A DNA stretch of 64,000 nt from Lautropia sp. SCN 69-89 (GTDB lineage: Bacteria; Pseudomonadota; Gammaproteobacteria; Burkholderiales; Burkholderiaceae_E), in the NCBI GenBank assembly GCA_001724855.1, contig MEED01000023.1, positions 33,721 to 97,720 of the forward strand. The letters are read 5' to 3'. The notes below the pieces were generated by a model, which had not been told where the DNA came from, did not search any database, and saw only the letters and a list, made by a program, of their open reading frames with translations. Positions 1 through 8,743 of the stretch are shown here, one piece after another; position 1 is the stretch's first letter, and every line of letters begins with the position of its first letter. The position numbers and the translations under genes are program-made.

Positions 1-266
1 TAAACGGTGCGCTTGCCGCGGGCCACCGCTTCGTGCGCGCCCAGCCCGAGCCAGTAATCGACGGCGCCGCCCAGCGTGTTGCCGACGGTCGCCACCATGA
101 TCGCCAGCCAGAACTGGTCCGGATTGAGCTTGACGAAGCCGAAGACGGCCGGCTCCGAGCCCATGGGCAGCAGCGTCGCCGACACGAACGCCACGACGAA
201 GATCGTCGACAGCCCGATCTCGGGCAACGCGAACCAGTCGAGCAGGGTCCGGAGCAGGGCTTCCAT
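1..266 (-). CDS. YqaA-family inner-membrane protein, C-terminus cut off by window edge
   Basis: Only the first 88 codons are present, starting at the ATG whose first base is 266. The translation begins MEALLRTLLDWFALPEIGLS and is strongly hydrophobic. It contains LLPMGSEPAVFGF followed by MVATVGNTLGGAVDYWLG, the conserved G-S-E and G-N-T-L-G-G signatures of the YqaA (DedA/SNARE-associated related) membrane family. These proteins are small multi-pass inner-membrane proteins without a settled biochemical role. The gene is divergent from ilvA with 85 bases between the starts. The family call is good; nothing can be said about the missing half. Confidence 0.7.
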   Translation of the reverse strand, partial: MEALLRTLLDWFALPEIGLSTIFVVAFVSATLLPMGSEPAVFGFVKLNPDQFWLAIMVATVGNTLGGAVDYWLGLGAHEAVARGKRTV

Positions 267-351
267 CGGCCGGGCAGTCTATCAGCGGCCGCGGCGACAG
301 CCCGGTCCACGGCCGCCGTCCTCGTCGCGGGGCGGTAGAATCTGCCGCTTC

Positions 352-1875
352 ATGTCGATCGACTACCTCAAGCGCATCCTCACGGCGAAGGTCTACGACG
401 TCGCCGACGAGACACCGCTCGACGCGGCGGACATCCTGTCGACCCGGCTGTCGAACCGTGTGCTGCTCAAGCGCGAGGACATGCAACCGGTGTTCTCGTT
501 CAAGCTGCGCGGGGCGTACAACCGCATGGCGCGGCTGTCGGCCGGGCAGCTGGCGCGCGGAGTGATCGCTGCCTCGGCCGGCAACCATGCCCAGGGCGTC
601 GCGCTGGCGGCGCGCCGCCTCGGCTGCCGGGCCGTGATCGTGATGCCCGTCACCACGCCGCAGGTCAAGATCGACGCAGTCAGGGCGCTGGGCGGAGAGG
701 TCCTGCTCACCGGCGAGTCCTACAGCGACGCGGCGGTGGCGGCGACCGCGCAGCAGGAGCGCGATGGGCTCACCTTCGTGCACCCGTTCGACGACCCCGA
801 CGTGATCGCCGGCCAGGGCACGATCGGCATGGAGATCATGCGCCAGCACCAGGGCCCGCTGCACGCGATCTTCGTGCCGATCGGCGGCGGCGGTCTGGCC
901 GCCGGCGTGGCCGCCTACGTGAAGCAGGTGCGGCCCGAAGTGCGCGTGATCGGCGTGCAGACGATCGACTCCGACACGATGGCGCGCTCGATCCGGGCGG
1001 GCCGGCGCGTCGAGCTGCACGACGTCGGCCTGTTCTCGGACGGCACCGCGGTCAAGAAGGTCGGCGAAGAGACCTTCCGGCTGTGCCGCGCGCTGCTCGA
1101 CGACATCGTCGTCGTGGACACCGACGCGATCTGCGCGGCGATCAAGGACGTGTTCCAGGACACCCGCTCGATCCTCGAGCCTGCGGGGGCGCTGTCGGTC
1201 GCGGGGCTGAAGGCGTGGGTCGAGCGCGAGAAGCTGCACGACGAGACGCTGGTTGCGGTGGCCAGCGGCGCGAACATGAATTTCGACCGGCTGCGCTTCG
1301 TCTCCGAGCGCGCCGAGATCGGCGAGCGGCGCGAGGCGGTGTTCGCGGTAACCATCCCCGAAGAGCGCGGCAGCTTCCGCCGCTTCTGCGAGACGGTGGG
1401 GCCACGCAACGTCACCGAGTTCAACTACCGGATCGCCGATCCCACCCAGGCGCACGTGTTCGTCGGCATCCAGACCTCGCGTCCCGGCGAGGCCGCGCAG
1501 ATCGCCGCGGGCTTCGAGGCGGCAGGCTTTCGCACGCTCGACCTCACCGACGACGAGCTCGGCAAGCTGCACCTGCGCCACATGGTGGGCGGCAACTCGA
1601 CGCTGGCCCGGAACGAGCTGCTCTACAGCTTCGAGTTCCCGGAGCGCCCTGGCGCGCTGATGCGCTTCCTGTCGAGCATGAGCCCGAACTGGAACATCTC
1701 GCTGTTCCACTACCGCAACCACGGCGCCGACTACGGCCGCATCCTGGTCGGCATCCAGGTGCCGGCCGGCGAGAAGAAGCAGTTCCGCGAGTTCCTCGCC
1801 ACGCTCGGCTACCCGCACCGCGACGAGAGCCAGCACCCGGCCTACCGGCTGTTCCTGGGCGCGCACGCTTCCTGA
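352..1875 (+). CDS. ilvA: Threonine ammonia-lyase, biosynthetic (threonine deaminase)
   Basis: Converts threonine to 2-oxobutyrate and ammonia, the committed step of isoleucine synthesis. The 507 residues match the long biosynthetic form (about 510). The PLP lysine is K51 in [10 protein letters not shown], and the phosphate-binding glycine loop GGGGLAAG follows. The C-terminal 170 residues carry the two ACT-like regulatory repeats (from about [17 protein letters not shown] and [19 protein letters not shown]), so isoleucine/valine allosteric control is expected. The reading frame is open far upstream, but the ATG at 352 begins the conserved N-terminus [27 protein letters not shown] hexamer lies at 336-341, 10 bases before it. 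It is followed by hemA after an inverted repeat. Confidence 0.95.
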   Translation: MSIDYLKRILTAKVYDVADETPLDAADILSTRLSNRVLLKREDMQPVFSFKLRGAYNRMARLSAGQLARGVIAASAGNHAQGVALAARRLGCRAVIVMPVTTPQVKIDAVRALGGEVLLTGESYSDAAVAATAQQERDGLTFVHPFDDPDVIAGQGTIGMEIMRQHQGPLHAIFVPIGGGGLAAGVAAYVKQVRPEVRVIGVQTIDSDTMARSIRAGRRVELHDVGLFSDGTAVKKVGEETFRLCRALLDDIVVVDTDAICAAIKDVFQDTRSILEPAGALSVAGLKAWVEREKLHDETLVAVASGANMNFDRLRFVSERAEIGERREAVFAVTIPEERGSFRRFCETVGPRNVTEFNYRIADPTQAHVFVGIQTSRPGEAAQIAAGFEAAGFRTLDLTDDELGKLHLRHMVGGNSTLARNELLYSFEFPERPGALMRFLSSMSPNWNISLFHYRNHGADYGRILVGIQVPAGEKKQFREFLATLGYPHRDESQHPAYRLFLGAHAS

Positions 1876-1899
1876 GCGTCGCGGCAGTCGGCCCCGGGT

Positions 1900-1929
1900 G
1901 ATTCCGATCAAGCCAGCGGCATCGGAATC
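1900..1929. promoter_or_regulatory. 9-bp perfect inverted repeat upstream of hemA
   Basis: GATTCCGAT (1900-1908) and ATCGGAATC (1921-1929) are exact reverse complements separated by 12 bases. A GATAAT hexamer at 1931-1936, a plausible -10 element, follows directly, and hemA starts at 1949. No T-run follows the right arm, so an operator or mRNA structure is more likely than a rho-independent terminator of ilvA. Confidence 0.45.
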
Positions 1930-1948
1930 CGATAATATTCAAGCTCTT

Positions 1949-3268
1949 ATGCAACTTCTCACGCTCGGCCTGAACCACCAGACCGCGCCGCTCGCGCTGC
2001 GCGAGCGCGTGTCGTTCCCGGGCGAGACGTTGCGCGCGGCGCTTGCCGACCTGCGCGAGCGGCTGCATGCGGTGGCCCCCGAATCGGCGATCCTGTCCAC
2101 CTGCAACCGCACCGAGATCTACTGTGCGACGCGCGAGCCGCAGGAAGCGAAGGAAGCGATCGCAGGGTGGCTCGACCATCGCCATCGCGTCGACGGGGCG
2201 GCGCTGCTTGCGCACCTGTACGCGTTGCCCAACGGCGAAGCGGTGCGCCATGCGTTCCGCGTCGCTGCCGGGCTCGATTCGATGGTGCTCGGCGAGCCGC
2301 AGATCCTCGGCCAGATGAAGCAGGCCGCGCGGGTCGCGCACGAGGCCGGCGCACTGGGCTCGCACCTTCACCAGCTGTTCCAGCGCTCGTTCGCGGTCGC
2401 CAAGGAGGTGCGCAGCACCACCGAGATCGGCGCGCATTCGGTGTCGATGGCCGCCGCCGCCGTGCGGCTGGCGCGGCGCATCTTCGAAGACCTGCGCGAC
2501 ACCCGCGTGCTGTTCGTCGGCGCCGGCGAGATGATCGAACTGGCAGCCACGCATTTCGCCGCCCAGCACCCGAAATCGATGGTGGTGGCCAACCGCACGA
2601 TCGACCGCGCGGCCCGGCTCGCGCAGCGGCTCGGCGCCGAGACCCTGAGGCTGGCCGAGTTGTCCGAAAGGCTCGACGAATTCGACATCGTCGTCTCCTG
2701 TACGGCGAGCTCGTTGCCGATCATCGGGCTGGGCATGGTCGAACGCGCCACGCGCGCGCGACGGCGCAAGCCGATGTTCATGGTCGACCTCGCCGTGCCG
2801 CGCGACATCGAAGCCGAAGTCGCCCGCCTCGACGACGTCTTTCTCTACACGGTCGACGACCTCGGCCGGCAGGTGGCAGCCGGCCACGAGAACCGGCGCG
2901 CCGCAGTGGCGCAGGCCGAGGCGATCATCGAGACCCGCGTCGACGCGTTCATGCAGTGGATGTCGACGCGCCGCGCGGTGCCCGCGATCCGCTCGCTGCA
3001 CGCGCGCGGCGACGCGATCCGCCGTGCCGAGCTCGAGCGCGCGCGGCGCGCGCTGGCTCGTGGCGAAGCGCCCGAGCAGGTCGTCGAGCTGCTGGCGCAC
3101 GCGCTCACCGCGAAGTTCCTGCACGGGCCCACCAGCCTGCTGCACGGACCGGACACCCAGCGCGAGCACCTGCTGCCGATCATCGACCAGTTGCTCCCCG
3201 ACCGTTTCGCCCCGGCGGCGTCCGATGCGCCGGGCAGCGACGACGACGCGCCCGTCGCATCCACGTAG
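1949..3268 (+). CDS. hemA: Glutamyl-tRNA reductase
   Basis: Reduces glutamyl-tRNA(Glu) to glutamate-1-semialdehyde with NADPH, the first committed step of C5-pathway tetrapyrrole synthesis. The ATG at 1949 gives the family N-terminus [20 protein letters not shown]. The nucleophilic cysteine is C52 in [11 protein letters not shown]. The NADPH-binding region contains [12 protein letters not shown], and a helical dimerisation tail closes the protein. The 439 residues are near the usual 420. It runs into prfA after 11 bases, the common hemA-prfA-prmC arrangement. The start region overlaps the inverted repeat and GATAAT element described separately. Confidence 0.97.
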   Translation: MQLLTLGLNHQTAPLALRERVSFPGETLRAALADLRERLHAVAPESAILSTCNRTEIYCATREPQEAKEAIAGWLDHRHRVDGAALLAHLYALPNGEAVRHAFRVAAGLDSMVLGEPQILGQMKQAARVAHEAGALGSHLHQLFQRSFAVAKEVRSTTEIGAHSVSMAAAAVRLARRIFEDLRDTRVLFVGAGEMIELAATHFAAQHPKSMVVANRTIDRAARLAQRLGAETLRLAELSERLDEFDIVVSCTASSLPIIGLGMVERATRARRRKPMFMVDLAVPRDIEAEVARLDDVFLYTVDDLGRQVAAGHENRRAAVAQAEAIIETRVDAFMQWMSTRRAVPAIRSLHARGDAIRRAELERARRALARGEAPEQVVELLAHALTAKFLHGPTSLLHGPDTQREHLLPIIDQLLPDRFAPAASDAPGSDDDAPVAST

Positions 3269-3279
3269 CTGACTCGAGC

Positions 3280-4365
3280 ATGAAGGCCTCGATGCAGGCC
3301 AGGCTCGAGCAACTCGAACGCCGCCTGGCCGAAGTCAACCTGCTGCTGTCCGGCGAGGACGCCGCGCGCGACCTCGAAGCGTTTCGCCGCGCCAGCCGCG
3401 AACACGCGGAGCTGGCGCAGGTCGTCGAATGCTACGAGGCCTGGAAACGCGCGATCGCCGACCTGCGCACCGCCGAGCAGATGCGCTCGGAGCCGGCAAT
3501 GCGCGAGTTCGCCGACGAGGAGGCGGGCGCAGCCACGACCCGTGCCGCCGAGCAGGAGGCACTGCTGCAACGGCTGCTGCTGCCGAAGGATCCGAACGAC
3601 GAGCGCAGCGTGCTGCTCGAGATCCGCGCCGGCACCGGCGGCGACGAATCGGCGCTGTTCGCCGGCGCGCTGCTGCGCATGTACCTGCGCTTCGCCGAGC
3701 GCCGCGGCTGGCGCACCGAAATCGTCTCGGCCAGCGAGTCCGAGCTCGGCGGCTACAAGGAGGCGATCGTCCGCATCGACGGCAACGGCGCCTGGTCGCA
3801 GCTGAAGTTCGAATCCGGCGGCCACCGGGTGCAGCGGGTGCCCGAGACCGAGGCGCAGGGGCGCATCCACACCTCGGCATGCACGGTGGCGGTGATGCCC
3901 GAAGCCGACGAGATCGGCGAGATCGACATCGATCCCGAGGAGATCCGCGTGGACGTGTTCCGCGCCTCTGGCGCGGGCGGGCAGCACGTGAACAAGACCG
4001 AATCGGCGGTGCGCATCACGCACCTGCCCACCGGGATGGTGGTCGAATGCCAGGACGATCGCTCGCAGCACCGCAATCGCGATCGCGCGATGCAGGTGCT
4101 CGCCACGCGGCTGAAGGATCGCCAGATGCGCGAGGCGCAGGCGCGCGAGGCTGCGCAGCGCAAGTCGCTGATCGGCTCGGGCGACCGCTCGGAGCGCATC
4201 CGCACGTACAACTTCCCGCAGGGGCGGGTCACCGACCATCGCATCAACCTCACGCTGTACAAGCTGCAGCAGGTGATGGACGGGGACCTCGACGAGATGA
4301 TCGCGGCGCTGTCGACCGAGCACCAGGCGCGCCTGCTCGCCGAACTGGGCGAGGGCACCGCGTGA
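3280..4365 (+). CDS. prfA: Peptide chain release factor 1
   Basis: Recognises UAA and UAG stop codons and triggers peptide release. The 361 residues match RF1. The universal GGQ motif is at residues 233-235 in [12 protein letters not shown]. The codon-recognition P-x-T tripeptide appears as PET in [14 protein letters not shown], whereas RF2 would have SPF. The ATG at 3280 gives [16 protein letters not shown]; an in-frame ATG at 3292 is a less likely alternative. It overlaps the methyltransferase gene that modifies it by four bases (GTGA). Confidence 0.97.
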   Translation: MKASMQARLEQLERRLAEVNLLLSGEDAARDLEAFRRASREHAELAQVVECYEAWKRAIADLRTAEQMRSEPAMREFADEEAGAATTRAAEQEALLQRLLLPKDPNDERSVLLEIRAGTGGDESALFAGALLRMYLRFAERRGWRTEIVSASESELGGYKEAIVRIDGNGAWSQLKFESGGHRVQRVPETEAQGRIHTSACTVAVMPEADEIGEIDIDPEEIRVDVFRASGAGGQHVNKTESAVRITHLPTGMVVECQDDRSQHRNRDRAMQVLATRLKDRQMREAQAREAAQRKSLIGSGDRSERIRTYNFPQGRVTDHRINLTLYKLQQVMDGDLDEMIAALSTEHQARLLAELGEGTA

Positions 4366-5282
4366 GCGCGGGTCGCGCCGCGCCGGCTCCGCAAGCCCCG
4401 GCGATCGCCTCGACAGCGACCCCCCGGACGCCCGAAGCCGACGCTTCGGCTGTACCGACCTGGGAGCGGCTCGCGCTCGCGAGCGGCCTGCCGCGCCTGG
4501 AAGCCAGGGTGCTGCTCGGGCACGCGAGCGGCCGGCGGCGCGAATGGCTGGTCGCACACGGCGACGAGCCCGCCGAAGCGCGCGCTGCCGTCGCCTTCGC
4601 CGAACTGGCGCGACGGCGCCGCGACGGCGAGCCGATCGCCTACCTCACCGGGTCGCGCGAGTTCCTCGGCCGCGACTTCGAGGTGTCGCCGGCGGTGCTG
4701 ATCCCCCGACCCGAGACCGAACTGCTCGTGCAGGCGGCGCTCGAGCGCGCGCCCCGCGGCGCCCGGGTACTCGACCTCGGCACCGGCAGCGGCGCGATCG
4801 CGATCAGCCTGGCCTGCGAGCGGGCCGACCTGAGCGTGCTCGGCTCCGACGCGTCGCCGCAGGCGCTGGCCGTGGCCGCGCGCAACGCGCAGCGGCTGGC
4901 CGGCGACGCGCTGGCGAGCGGGCGGCTGCGGCTGCGCGCCGGCAGCTGGTGGGAAGCGGTCGACCTCCAGGAGCGATTCGACCTCGTCGTCTCGAACCCG
5001 CCCTACGTGCAGGCCGGCGACCCGCATCTGGCGCAGGGCGACCTGCGCTTCGAGCCGCCGCAGGCGCTCGCGGCCGGGCCCGACGGGCTGGCGGCGCTGC
5101 GCGAGGTCGTCGCGGGAGCGAGCGGCCGCCTGCAGCCCGGCGGATGGCTGCTGCTCGAGCATGGCCGCGACCAGGACGCGGCGGTGCGGGCGCTGCTGGC
5201 CGGTGCCGGCTTCACGGCGATCCTGACGCTCGGCGACGCCGCAGGCCTGCCCCGCGTGACGCTCGGGCGTCGGCCCGAATAA
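4362..5282 (+). CDS. prmC: Protein-(glutamine-N5) methyltransferase for release factors
   Basis: Methylates the glutamine of the GGQ motif in RF1 and RF2 using SAM. The GTG start at 4362 overlaps the prfA stop, implying translational coupling of enzyme and substrate. SAM motif I is [15 protein letters not shown], and the catalytic NPPY tetrad sits at residues 212-215 in VSNPPYVQ. The conserved substrate-side segment [13 protein letters not shown] is present. The first 30 residues are alanine/proline-rich and not conserved, so an internal start cannot be excluded; 306 residues is slightly longer than the usual 280. Confidence 0.95.
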   Translation: MSAGRAAPAPQAPAIASTATPRTPEADASAVPTWERLALASGLPRLEARVLLGHASGRRREWLVAHGDEPAEARAAVAFAELARRRRDGEPIAYLTGSREFLGRDFEVSPAVLIPRPETELLVQAALERAPRGARVLDLGTGSGAIAISLACERADLSVLGSDASPQALAVAARNAQRLAGDALASGRLRLRAGSWWEAVDLQERFDLVVSNPPYVQAGDPHLAQGDLRFEPPQALAAGPDGLAALREVVAGASGRLQPGGWLLLEHGRDQDAAVRALLAGAGFTAILTLGDAAGLPRVTLGRRPE

Positions 5283-5289
5283 CCCCGGT

Positions 5290-5319
5290 TTGACGCTGGG
5301 TCCGGCTCGTTCCTAGAAT
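5290..5319 (+). promoter_or_regulatory. Sigma70-type promoter for grxD
   Basis: TTGACG (5290-5295) and TAGAAT (5314-5319) are separated by 18 bases. Each matches consensus at five of six positions. The pair lies in the gap between prmC and grxD and predicts a transcript start about 40 bases before the grxD ATG. Confidence 0.65.
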
Positions 5320-5366
5320 CGATCTCCCGCCGCATCTCGGCGCAGCCGTTCTCCCCGAGGCACTCA

Positions 5367-5687
5367 ATGGACGCAAAGGCATTCATCCAGAAGACCGTCA
5401 CCGAAAACCCCGTCGTACTGTTCATGAAGGGCACGGCGGAGTTCCCCCAGTGCGGCTTTTCGGGCCGCGCGATCCAGATCCTGAAGTCCTGTGGCGTGAA
5501 GAACCTCGTCACGGTCAACGTGCTCGAAGACGACGAGGTCCGCCAGGCGATCAAGGAATACGCGAACTGGCCGACGATTCCGCAGCTCTACGTCGGCGGC
5601 GAGTTCGTCGGCGGCTCCGACATCATGAACGAGCTGTATCAGTCCGGCGAATTGCAGAAGCTGATCCCGCAGGCCGCGCAGGCCTGA
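5367..5687 (+). CDS. grxD: Monothiol glutaredoxin, Grx4/Grx5 class
   Basis: A 106-residue CGFS-type monothiol glutaredoxin. The active site is C29 in FPQCGFSGRA, followed by the cis-proline segment WPTIPQLYV and the glutathione-binding GGSDIM motif. Proteins of this class bind a glutathione-ligated [2Fe-2S] cluster and act in iron-sulfur transfer and iron sensing rather than in general disulfide reduction. It has its own promoter at 5290-5319 and lies 32 bases upstream of ubiX. The prmC-grxD-ubiX order is common in Burkholderiales. Confidence 0.96.
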   Translation: MDAKAFIQKTVTENPVVLFMKGTAEFPQCGFSGRAIQILKSCGVKNLVTVNVLEDDEVRQAIKEYANWPTIPQLYVGGEFVGGSDIMNELYQSGELQKLIPQAAQA

Positions 5688-5697
5688 ACCGGCCCGG

Positions 5698-5721
5698 ACG
5701 GCGCCAGTAGAATGGCGCCGT
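5698..5721 (+). promoter_or_regulatory. Inverted repeat covering the ubiX start codon
   Basis: ACGGCGCC (5698-5705) and GGCGCCGT (5714-5721) are exact reverse complements around the 8-base loop AGTAGAAT. The right arm contains the first two bases of the GTG start at 5720. In RNA this could occlude the start. Alternatively TAGAAT (5708-5713) could be a -10 element giving a leaderless message. Confidence 0.4.
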
Positions 5722-6316
5722 GAATTCCGGCCGACTCATCGTTGCGATCACCGGCGCCACCGGCGCCCTCTACGGCGTGCGCCTGCTCGAGGTGCTGCGG
5801 GCGACGCCGGGCGTCGAGATCCACCTGATGGTCACGCCCGCCGGCTGGATGAACGTCGAACAGGAGTTGCAGCGCCCGCGCGGCGAGATCGAGGCGCTGG
5901 CCCACGTGATGCACAGCGTGCGCGACGTGGGGGCGAGCATCGCGTCGGGCTCGTTCCCCACCGACGGAATGATCGTCGCGCCGTGCTCGATGAAGACGCT
6001 GGCCGCGATCGCCCACGGGTTGTCGGACAACCTGGTCACCCGCGCCGCCGACGTGGTGCTCAAGGAGCGCCGCCGCCTGGTGTTGCTCGCGCGCGAGACG
6101 CCGCTGAATCTCGCGCACCTGCGCAACATGACCGCCGTCACCGAGATGGGCGGCATCGTCTTTCCGCCGCTGCCTGCGTTCTATCACCGGCCGCAGACCA
6201 TCGGCGACCTGATCGACCACACCTGCGCCCGCGTGCTCGACCTGTTCGGGGTCGGGCACCGGCTGGCCCCGCGCTGGGGCGGCCTGCGCGCTGCCGAAGA
6301 AGGAGAACCCGAATGA
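5720..6316 (+). CDS. ubiX: Flavin prenyltransferase
   Basis: Makes prenylated FMN, the cofactor of UbiD-type decarboxylases, from FMN and dimethylallyl phosphate. It therefore supports ubiquinone synthesis and aromatic-acid decarboxylation. The 198 residues begin with the phosphate-loop segment IVAITGATGALYGVRLLE and contain the family hallmarks FPTDGMIVAPCSMKTLAAIA and RETPLNLAHLRNM. The start is GTG at 5720, inside a hairpin. Its stop overlaps the next gene as ATGA. No ubiD partner lies in the window. Confidence 0.95.
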   Translation: MNSGRLIVAITGATGALYGVRLLEVLRATPGVEIHLMVTPAGWMNVEQELQRPRGEIEALAHVMHSVRDVGASIASGSFPTDGMIVAPCSMKTLAAIAHGLSDNLVTRAADVVLKERRRLVLLARETPLNLAHLRNMTAVTEMGGIVFPPLPAFYHRPQTIGDLIDHTCARVLDLFGVGHRLAPRWGGLRAAEEGEPE

Positions 6317-6744
6317 CAATGAAGATGCTCGTGGCCACCGACGGATCGAAAAACGCGTTGAGCGCGGTGAAATACGCGGCGCAACTGCTCGCACGGATCG
6401 CCGACGGCGGCTCGATCACGCTGATCAGCGTGCACGACGACGTCGCCCTCCGGCATGCACGCCGCTTCGTCGGCAAGGAGGCGGTGAACGACTACCTTCG
6501 CGAGCTCGGCGAACAGGATCTCGCCGACGCGCGCAAGTTGCTCGACAAGGCCGGGGTCACCCATGACATGATCATCCGCACGGGGCACGTGGCCACCGAG
6601 ATCGCCGCGGCGGCCGAGCGCGGCAAGTTCGACCTTCTGGTGCTCGGCTCGAAGGGCCGCAGCGCGGTGAAAGACCTGCTGATCGGCTCGGTCGCCCGGC
6701 GCGTGGCCGAGATCTCGAAGGTTCCGGTGCTGCTGGTGAAGTAA
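6313..6744 (+). CDS. Universal stress protein, UspA family
   Basis: A 143-residue single-domain Usp. It opens with the conserved strand MLVATDGSKNALSAVKYA and carries the ATP-binding loop VLGSKGRSAVKDLLIGSVA followed by VPVLLVK. This glycine pattern is the nucleotide-binding version of the fold. The ATG at 6313 overlaps the ubiX stop by four bases, and a good AAGGAG-like sequence (6299-6304) precedes it. Usp proteins respond to starvation and respiratory stress; no specific ligand or partner is visible here. Confidence 0.9.
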   Translation: MTMKMLVATDGSKNALSAVKYAAQLLARIADGGSITLISVHDDVALRHARRFVGKEAVNDYLRELGEQDLADARKLLDKAGVTHDMIIRTGHVATEIAAAAERGKFDLLVLGSKGRSAVKDLLIGSVARRVAEISKVPVLLVK

Positions 6745-6772
6745 GCCGCCGCCCACTGACAAGGAGCGCACC

Positions 6773-7117
6773 ATGTCGCTGATCATCGGATGGGCGATCA
6801 ACGCGGCGAGCCTGCTGCTGCTCGCCTGGCTCATGCCGGCGGTGACGGTGGCCGGCTTCGGCACCGCACTGGTCGCCGCGCTGGTGCTCGGACTGCTCAA
6901 CACGGTGATCCGCCCCGTATTGCTGGTGCTCACGCTGCCGGTGAACCTGCTCACCCTCGGGCTGTTCACCTTCGTGATCAATGGTTTCCTGTTCTGGCTC
7001 GCGGCGCGCTTCCTCGAAGGCTTCGAGGTGCGCAGCTTCGGCTGGGCGGTGCTCGCGGCGATCGTCTACAGCCTGATCAGCTGGACGGTGAGCGCGCTGC
7101 TGCCCCGGGGTCGCTGA
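6773..7117 (+). CDS. Small membrane protein, phage-holin-IV/YvlD family
   Basis: A 114-residue protein with four predicted transmembrane segments. It opens MSLIIGWAINAASLLLLAWL and contains the family signature LGLLNTVIRPVLLVLTLPVN. Databases name such proteins phage holin family, but they are chromosomal membrane proteins of unknown function and do not indicate a prophage. An AAGGAG site precedes the ATG (tgacaaggagcgcaccatg). The 3' end overlaps the convergent lipoprotein gene by 41 bases. Confidence 0.85.
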   Translation: MSLIIGWAINAASLLLLAWLMPAVTVAGFGTALVAALVLGLLNTVIRPVLLVLTLPVNLLTLGLFTFVINGFLFWLAARFLEGFEVRSFGWAVLAAIVYSLISWTVSALLPRGR

Positions 7118-7778
7118 CCGCCGCGGCCGGCCGCGCCTGCGCGACCACCCAGTCCTGCACCTCGTCGAGCAGGCGCCCCAGCGCCTGCCCGAACGCAGCC
7201 ACGGCCTGAGCAGCCGACTCGCTCGCCAGCGGCTCGACCTGCGCGAAGCGGCGGCGGGCGATCGTGCGCAGTGCCGCGCGGTCGGTGAGCTCGGCCACCA
7301 GTTCGATGCGCGCCACGCCCGGCGGCACCTGGTCGTCGTGATAGAGCTGCTCGAGCTGAAGCTCCAGCAGCCAGTCGCCGCGCACCGGCGCGGTCGCGGC
7401 CGCGACGTCGGCAAAGGCGCCGCTCGCCGTGAGCCGCCGCCCGAGCAGACGCGCGATTCGCGCCGCCGGCCGCTCGGTCCAGCTGGCGAACTGGTAACTG
7501 GCACGGGCGCCGGGCGCGCGGCTGTACGCGATCGCGGTGCTGTCGAGAAACGCGTTGGCCGCGACGCCGTCGATGAGCAGCGTGCGTGTTCGAGCGCTCG
7601 CGCTGGCGGCCGCATCTGCGCCGTGCCCGTCCACGCGCGGCCCCCCCGCTCCCGGGTCGTCGAGCTCGTAGTACAGATGCGCGGGCGCCTGGCCCGGCCC
7701 GATGCAGCCGGACAGTGCCGTGGCAAGCGGCGCCGCGCCGAGCACACCCAGCAAGCGCCTGCGCACCGCCGCCTTCAT
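7077..7778 (-). CDS. ABC-type transport auxiliary lipoprotein (PqiC-like)
   Basis: Predicted outer-membrane lipoprotein of 233 residues for the MCE transporter encoded just upstream. The N-terminus MKAAVRRRLLGVLGAAPLAT runs into a lipobox ending LSGC, with a cysteine at about residue 25. The body contains AYSRAPGARASYQFASWTER and IARLLGRRLTASGAF, typical of the ABC_trans_aux domain also found in PqiC. It overlaps the MCE gene by four bases. The C-terminal 14 codons overlap the 3' end of the convergent small membrane protein gene, so the last residues may be family-atypical read-through. Confidence 0.88.
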   Translation of the reverse strand: MKAAVRRRLLGVLGAAPLATALSGCIGPGQAPAHLYYELDDPGAGGPRVDGHGADAAASASARTRTLLIDGVAANAFLDSTAIAYSRAPGARASYQFASWTERPAARIARLLGRRLTASGAFADVAAATAPVRGDWLLELQLEQLYHDDQVPPGVARIELVAELTDRAALRTIARRRFAQVEPLASESAAQAVAAFGQALGRLLDEVQDWVVAQARPAAAVSDPGAAARSPSS

Positions 7779-8743
7779 TGCGGCTTCTCCCCGGGGCCGA
7801 GTTGCGCCGGCGAAGGCCCGAGCAGCGCAGCGCGCGGATCGCGCAGCCGTTCGGCCGCGCGCGACAGCTGTTCGGCGCCGTGCCGCAACTCGCGCGCGGT
7901 GGCCCGCAATTCGAGGGCGCCGGCATCGGCGGTGGCATCGAGCCGCTGCGCGATCGCCGCAGATTCGCGCTCGAGCGCCTTCGCGGCCGCCGAGAGATCG
8001 GCGAGCGTCGCCTGGGCCTGCCGGCCCAGCGGCTGCATCTCGCGCAACAGCGCGCTGCCGTCGCCGGCCACCTGCCCGATCGACGCGGCAATGTCGCGGC
8101 TCGAGCGCTGCATCGCCAGCGCCGTCTCGCGTATACCGTCGGCAGCGAGGTCGAGCCGATGCAGCCGCTCGTCGAGCCCGTTGGCCAGTTCGCGCACCGC
8201 CGCAACCGCCTCGACCAGCGTCTTGCGGTTTTCCGCGTTCAGCAACTGCTCGAGGTTCGCCAGCGCTCCCTCGCCGGTCACCGCGAGCCGGCTGAGCGCG
8301 CCGGTGATCTGCTCGAGGCCCGAGGTTCCCTCGGGAATCACCGGATAGCGCTCTCCCGGCGGCACCTCGACCAGCTCGGGGCCGGGCGTGCCCGGCGTGA
8401 CCAGGTCGATGCGCGCCAGGCCGGTGACCAGGTTGCGCGAGATCACCGCTTCGGTGTTGCGGCTCACCGGCGTCTGGCGGTCGACGCGCACGACGACCTC
8501 GACGCGGTTGATGTTGTCGCGCGAGATCGAGTATTCCTGCACGCGGCCGACCTTCACGCCGCGCATGTTGACGTCGCTGCCGAGCTGCAGGCCGTCGAGC
8601 GACTGCTTCTCGAAGTGGATCGCGTAGAAGCGGTAGCCCGCCGCCCCGCCCTCGCGCGCGAGCCACACGTAGGCGATGCTGACAGCCGCGACCAGGGCCA
8701 GCACGACCGCGCCCACCAGCGTGTACCGGGCTTCAGGCTCCAT
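7775..8743 (-). CDS. MCE-domain substrate-binding protein (MlaD-like)
   Basis: Periplasmic lipid-binding subunit anchored by one N-terminal helix (about residues 8-28, TLVGAVVLALVAAVSIAYVW). A single MCE domain follows (about 40-115: GLQLGSDVNMRGVKVGRV to NLVTGLARIDLVTPGTPGP). The remaining 200 residues form a long alanine-rich amphipathic helical region with coiled-coil character, as in proteins that build a periplasmic tunnel. At 322 residues it is longer than E. coli MlaD (183). It lies between the ATPase and the lipoprotein in an overlapping operon. Confidence 0.92.
   Translation of the reverse strand: MEPEARYTLVGAVVLALVAAVSIAYVWLAREGGAAGYRFYAIHFEKQSLDGLQLGSDVNMRGVKVGRVQEYSISRDNINRVEVVVRVDRQTPVSRNTEAVISRNLVTGLARIDLVTPGTPGPELVEVPPGERYPVIPEGTSGLEQITGALSRLAVTGEGALANLEQLLNAENRKTLVEAVAAVRELANGLDERLHRLDLAADGIRETALAMQRSSRDIAASIGQVAGDGSALLREMQPLGRQAQATLADLSAAAKALERESAAIAQRLDATADAGALELRATARELRHGAEQLSRAAERLRDPRAALLGPSPAQLGPGEKPQ

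Noticed and set aside
1544..3169. Long minus-strand reading frame of 541 codons opposite ilvA/hemA
   Set aside because: Antisense shadow of high-G+C coding DNA; Arg/His/Gly-rich composition, no family signature, both sense genes well supported. The same applies to frames at 2845-4557 (-), 30340-32826 (-), 34894-37632 (+) and 42657-44972 (-).
6773..7117. Phage holin family protein as sign of a prophage
   Set aside because: The family is chromosomal and widespread; no phage structural, lysis or integrase genes are near.
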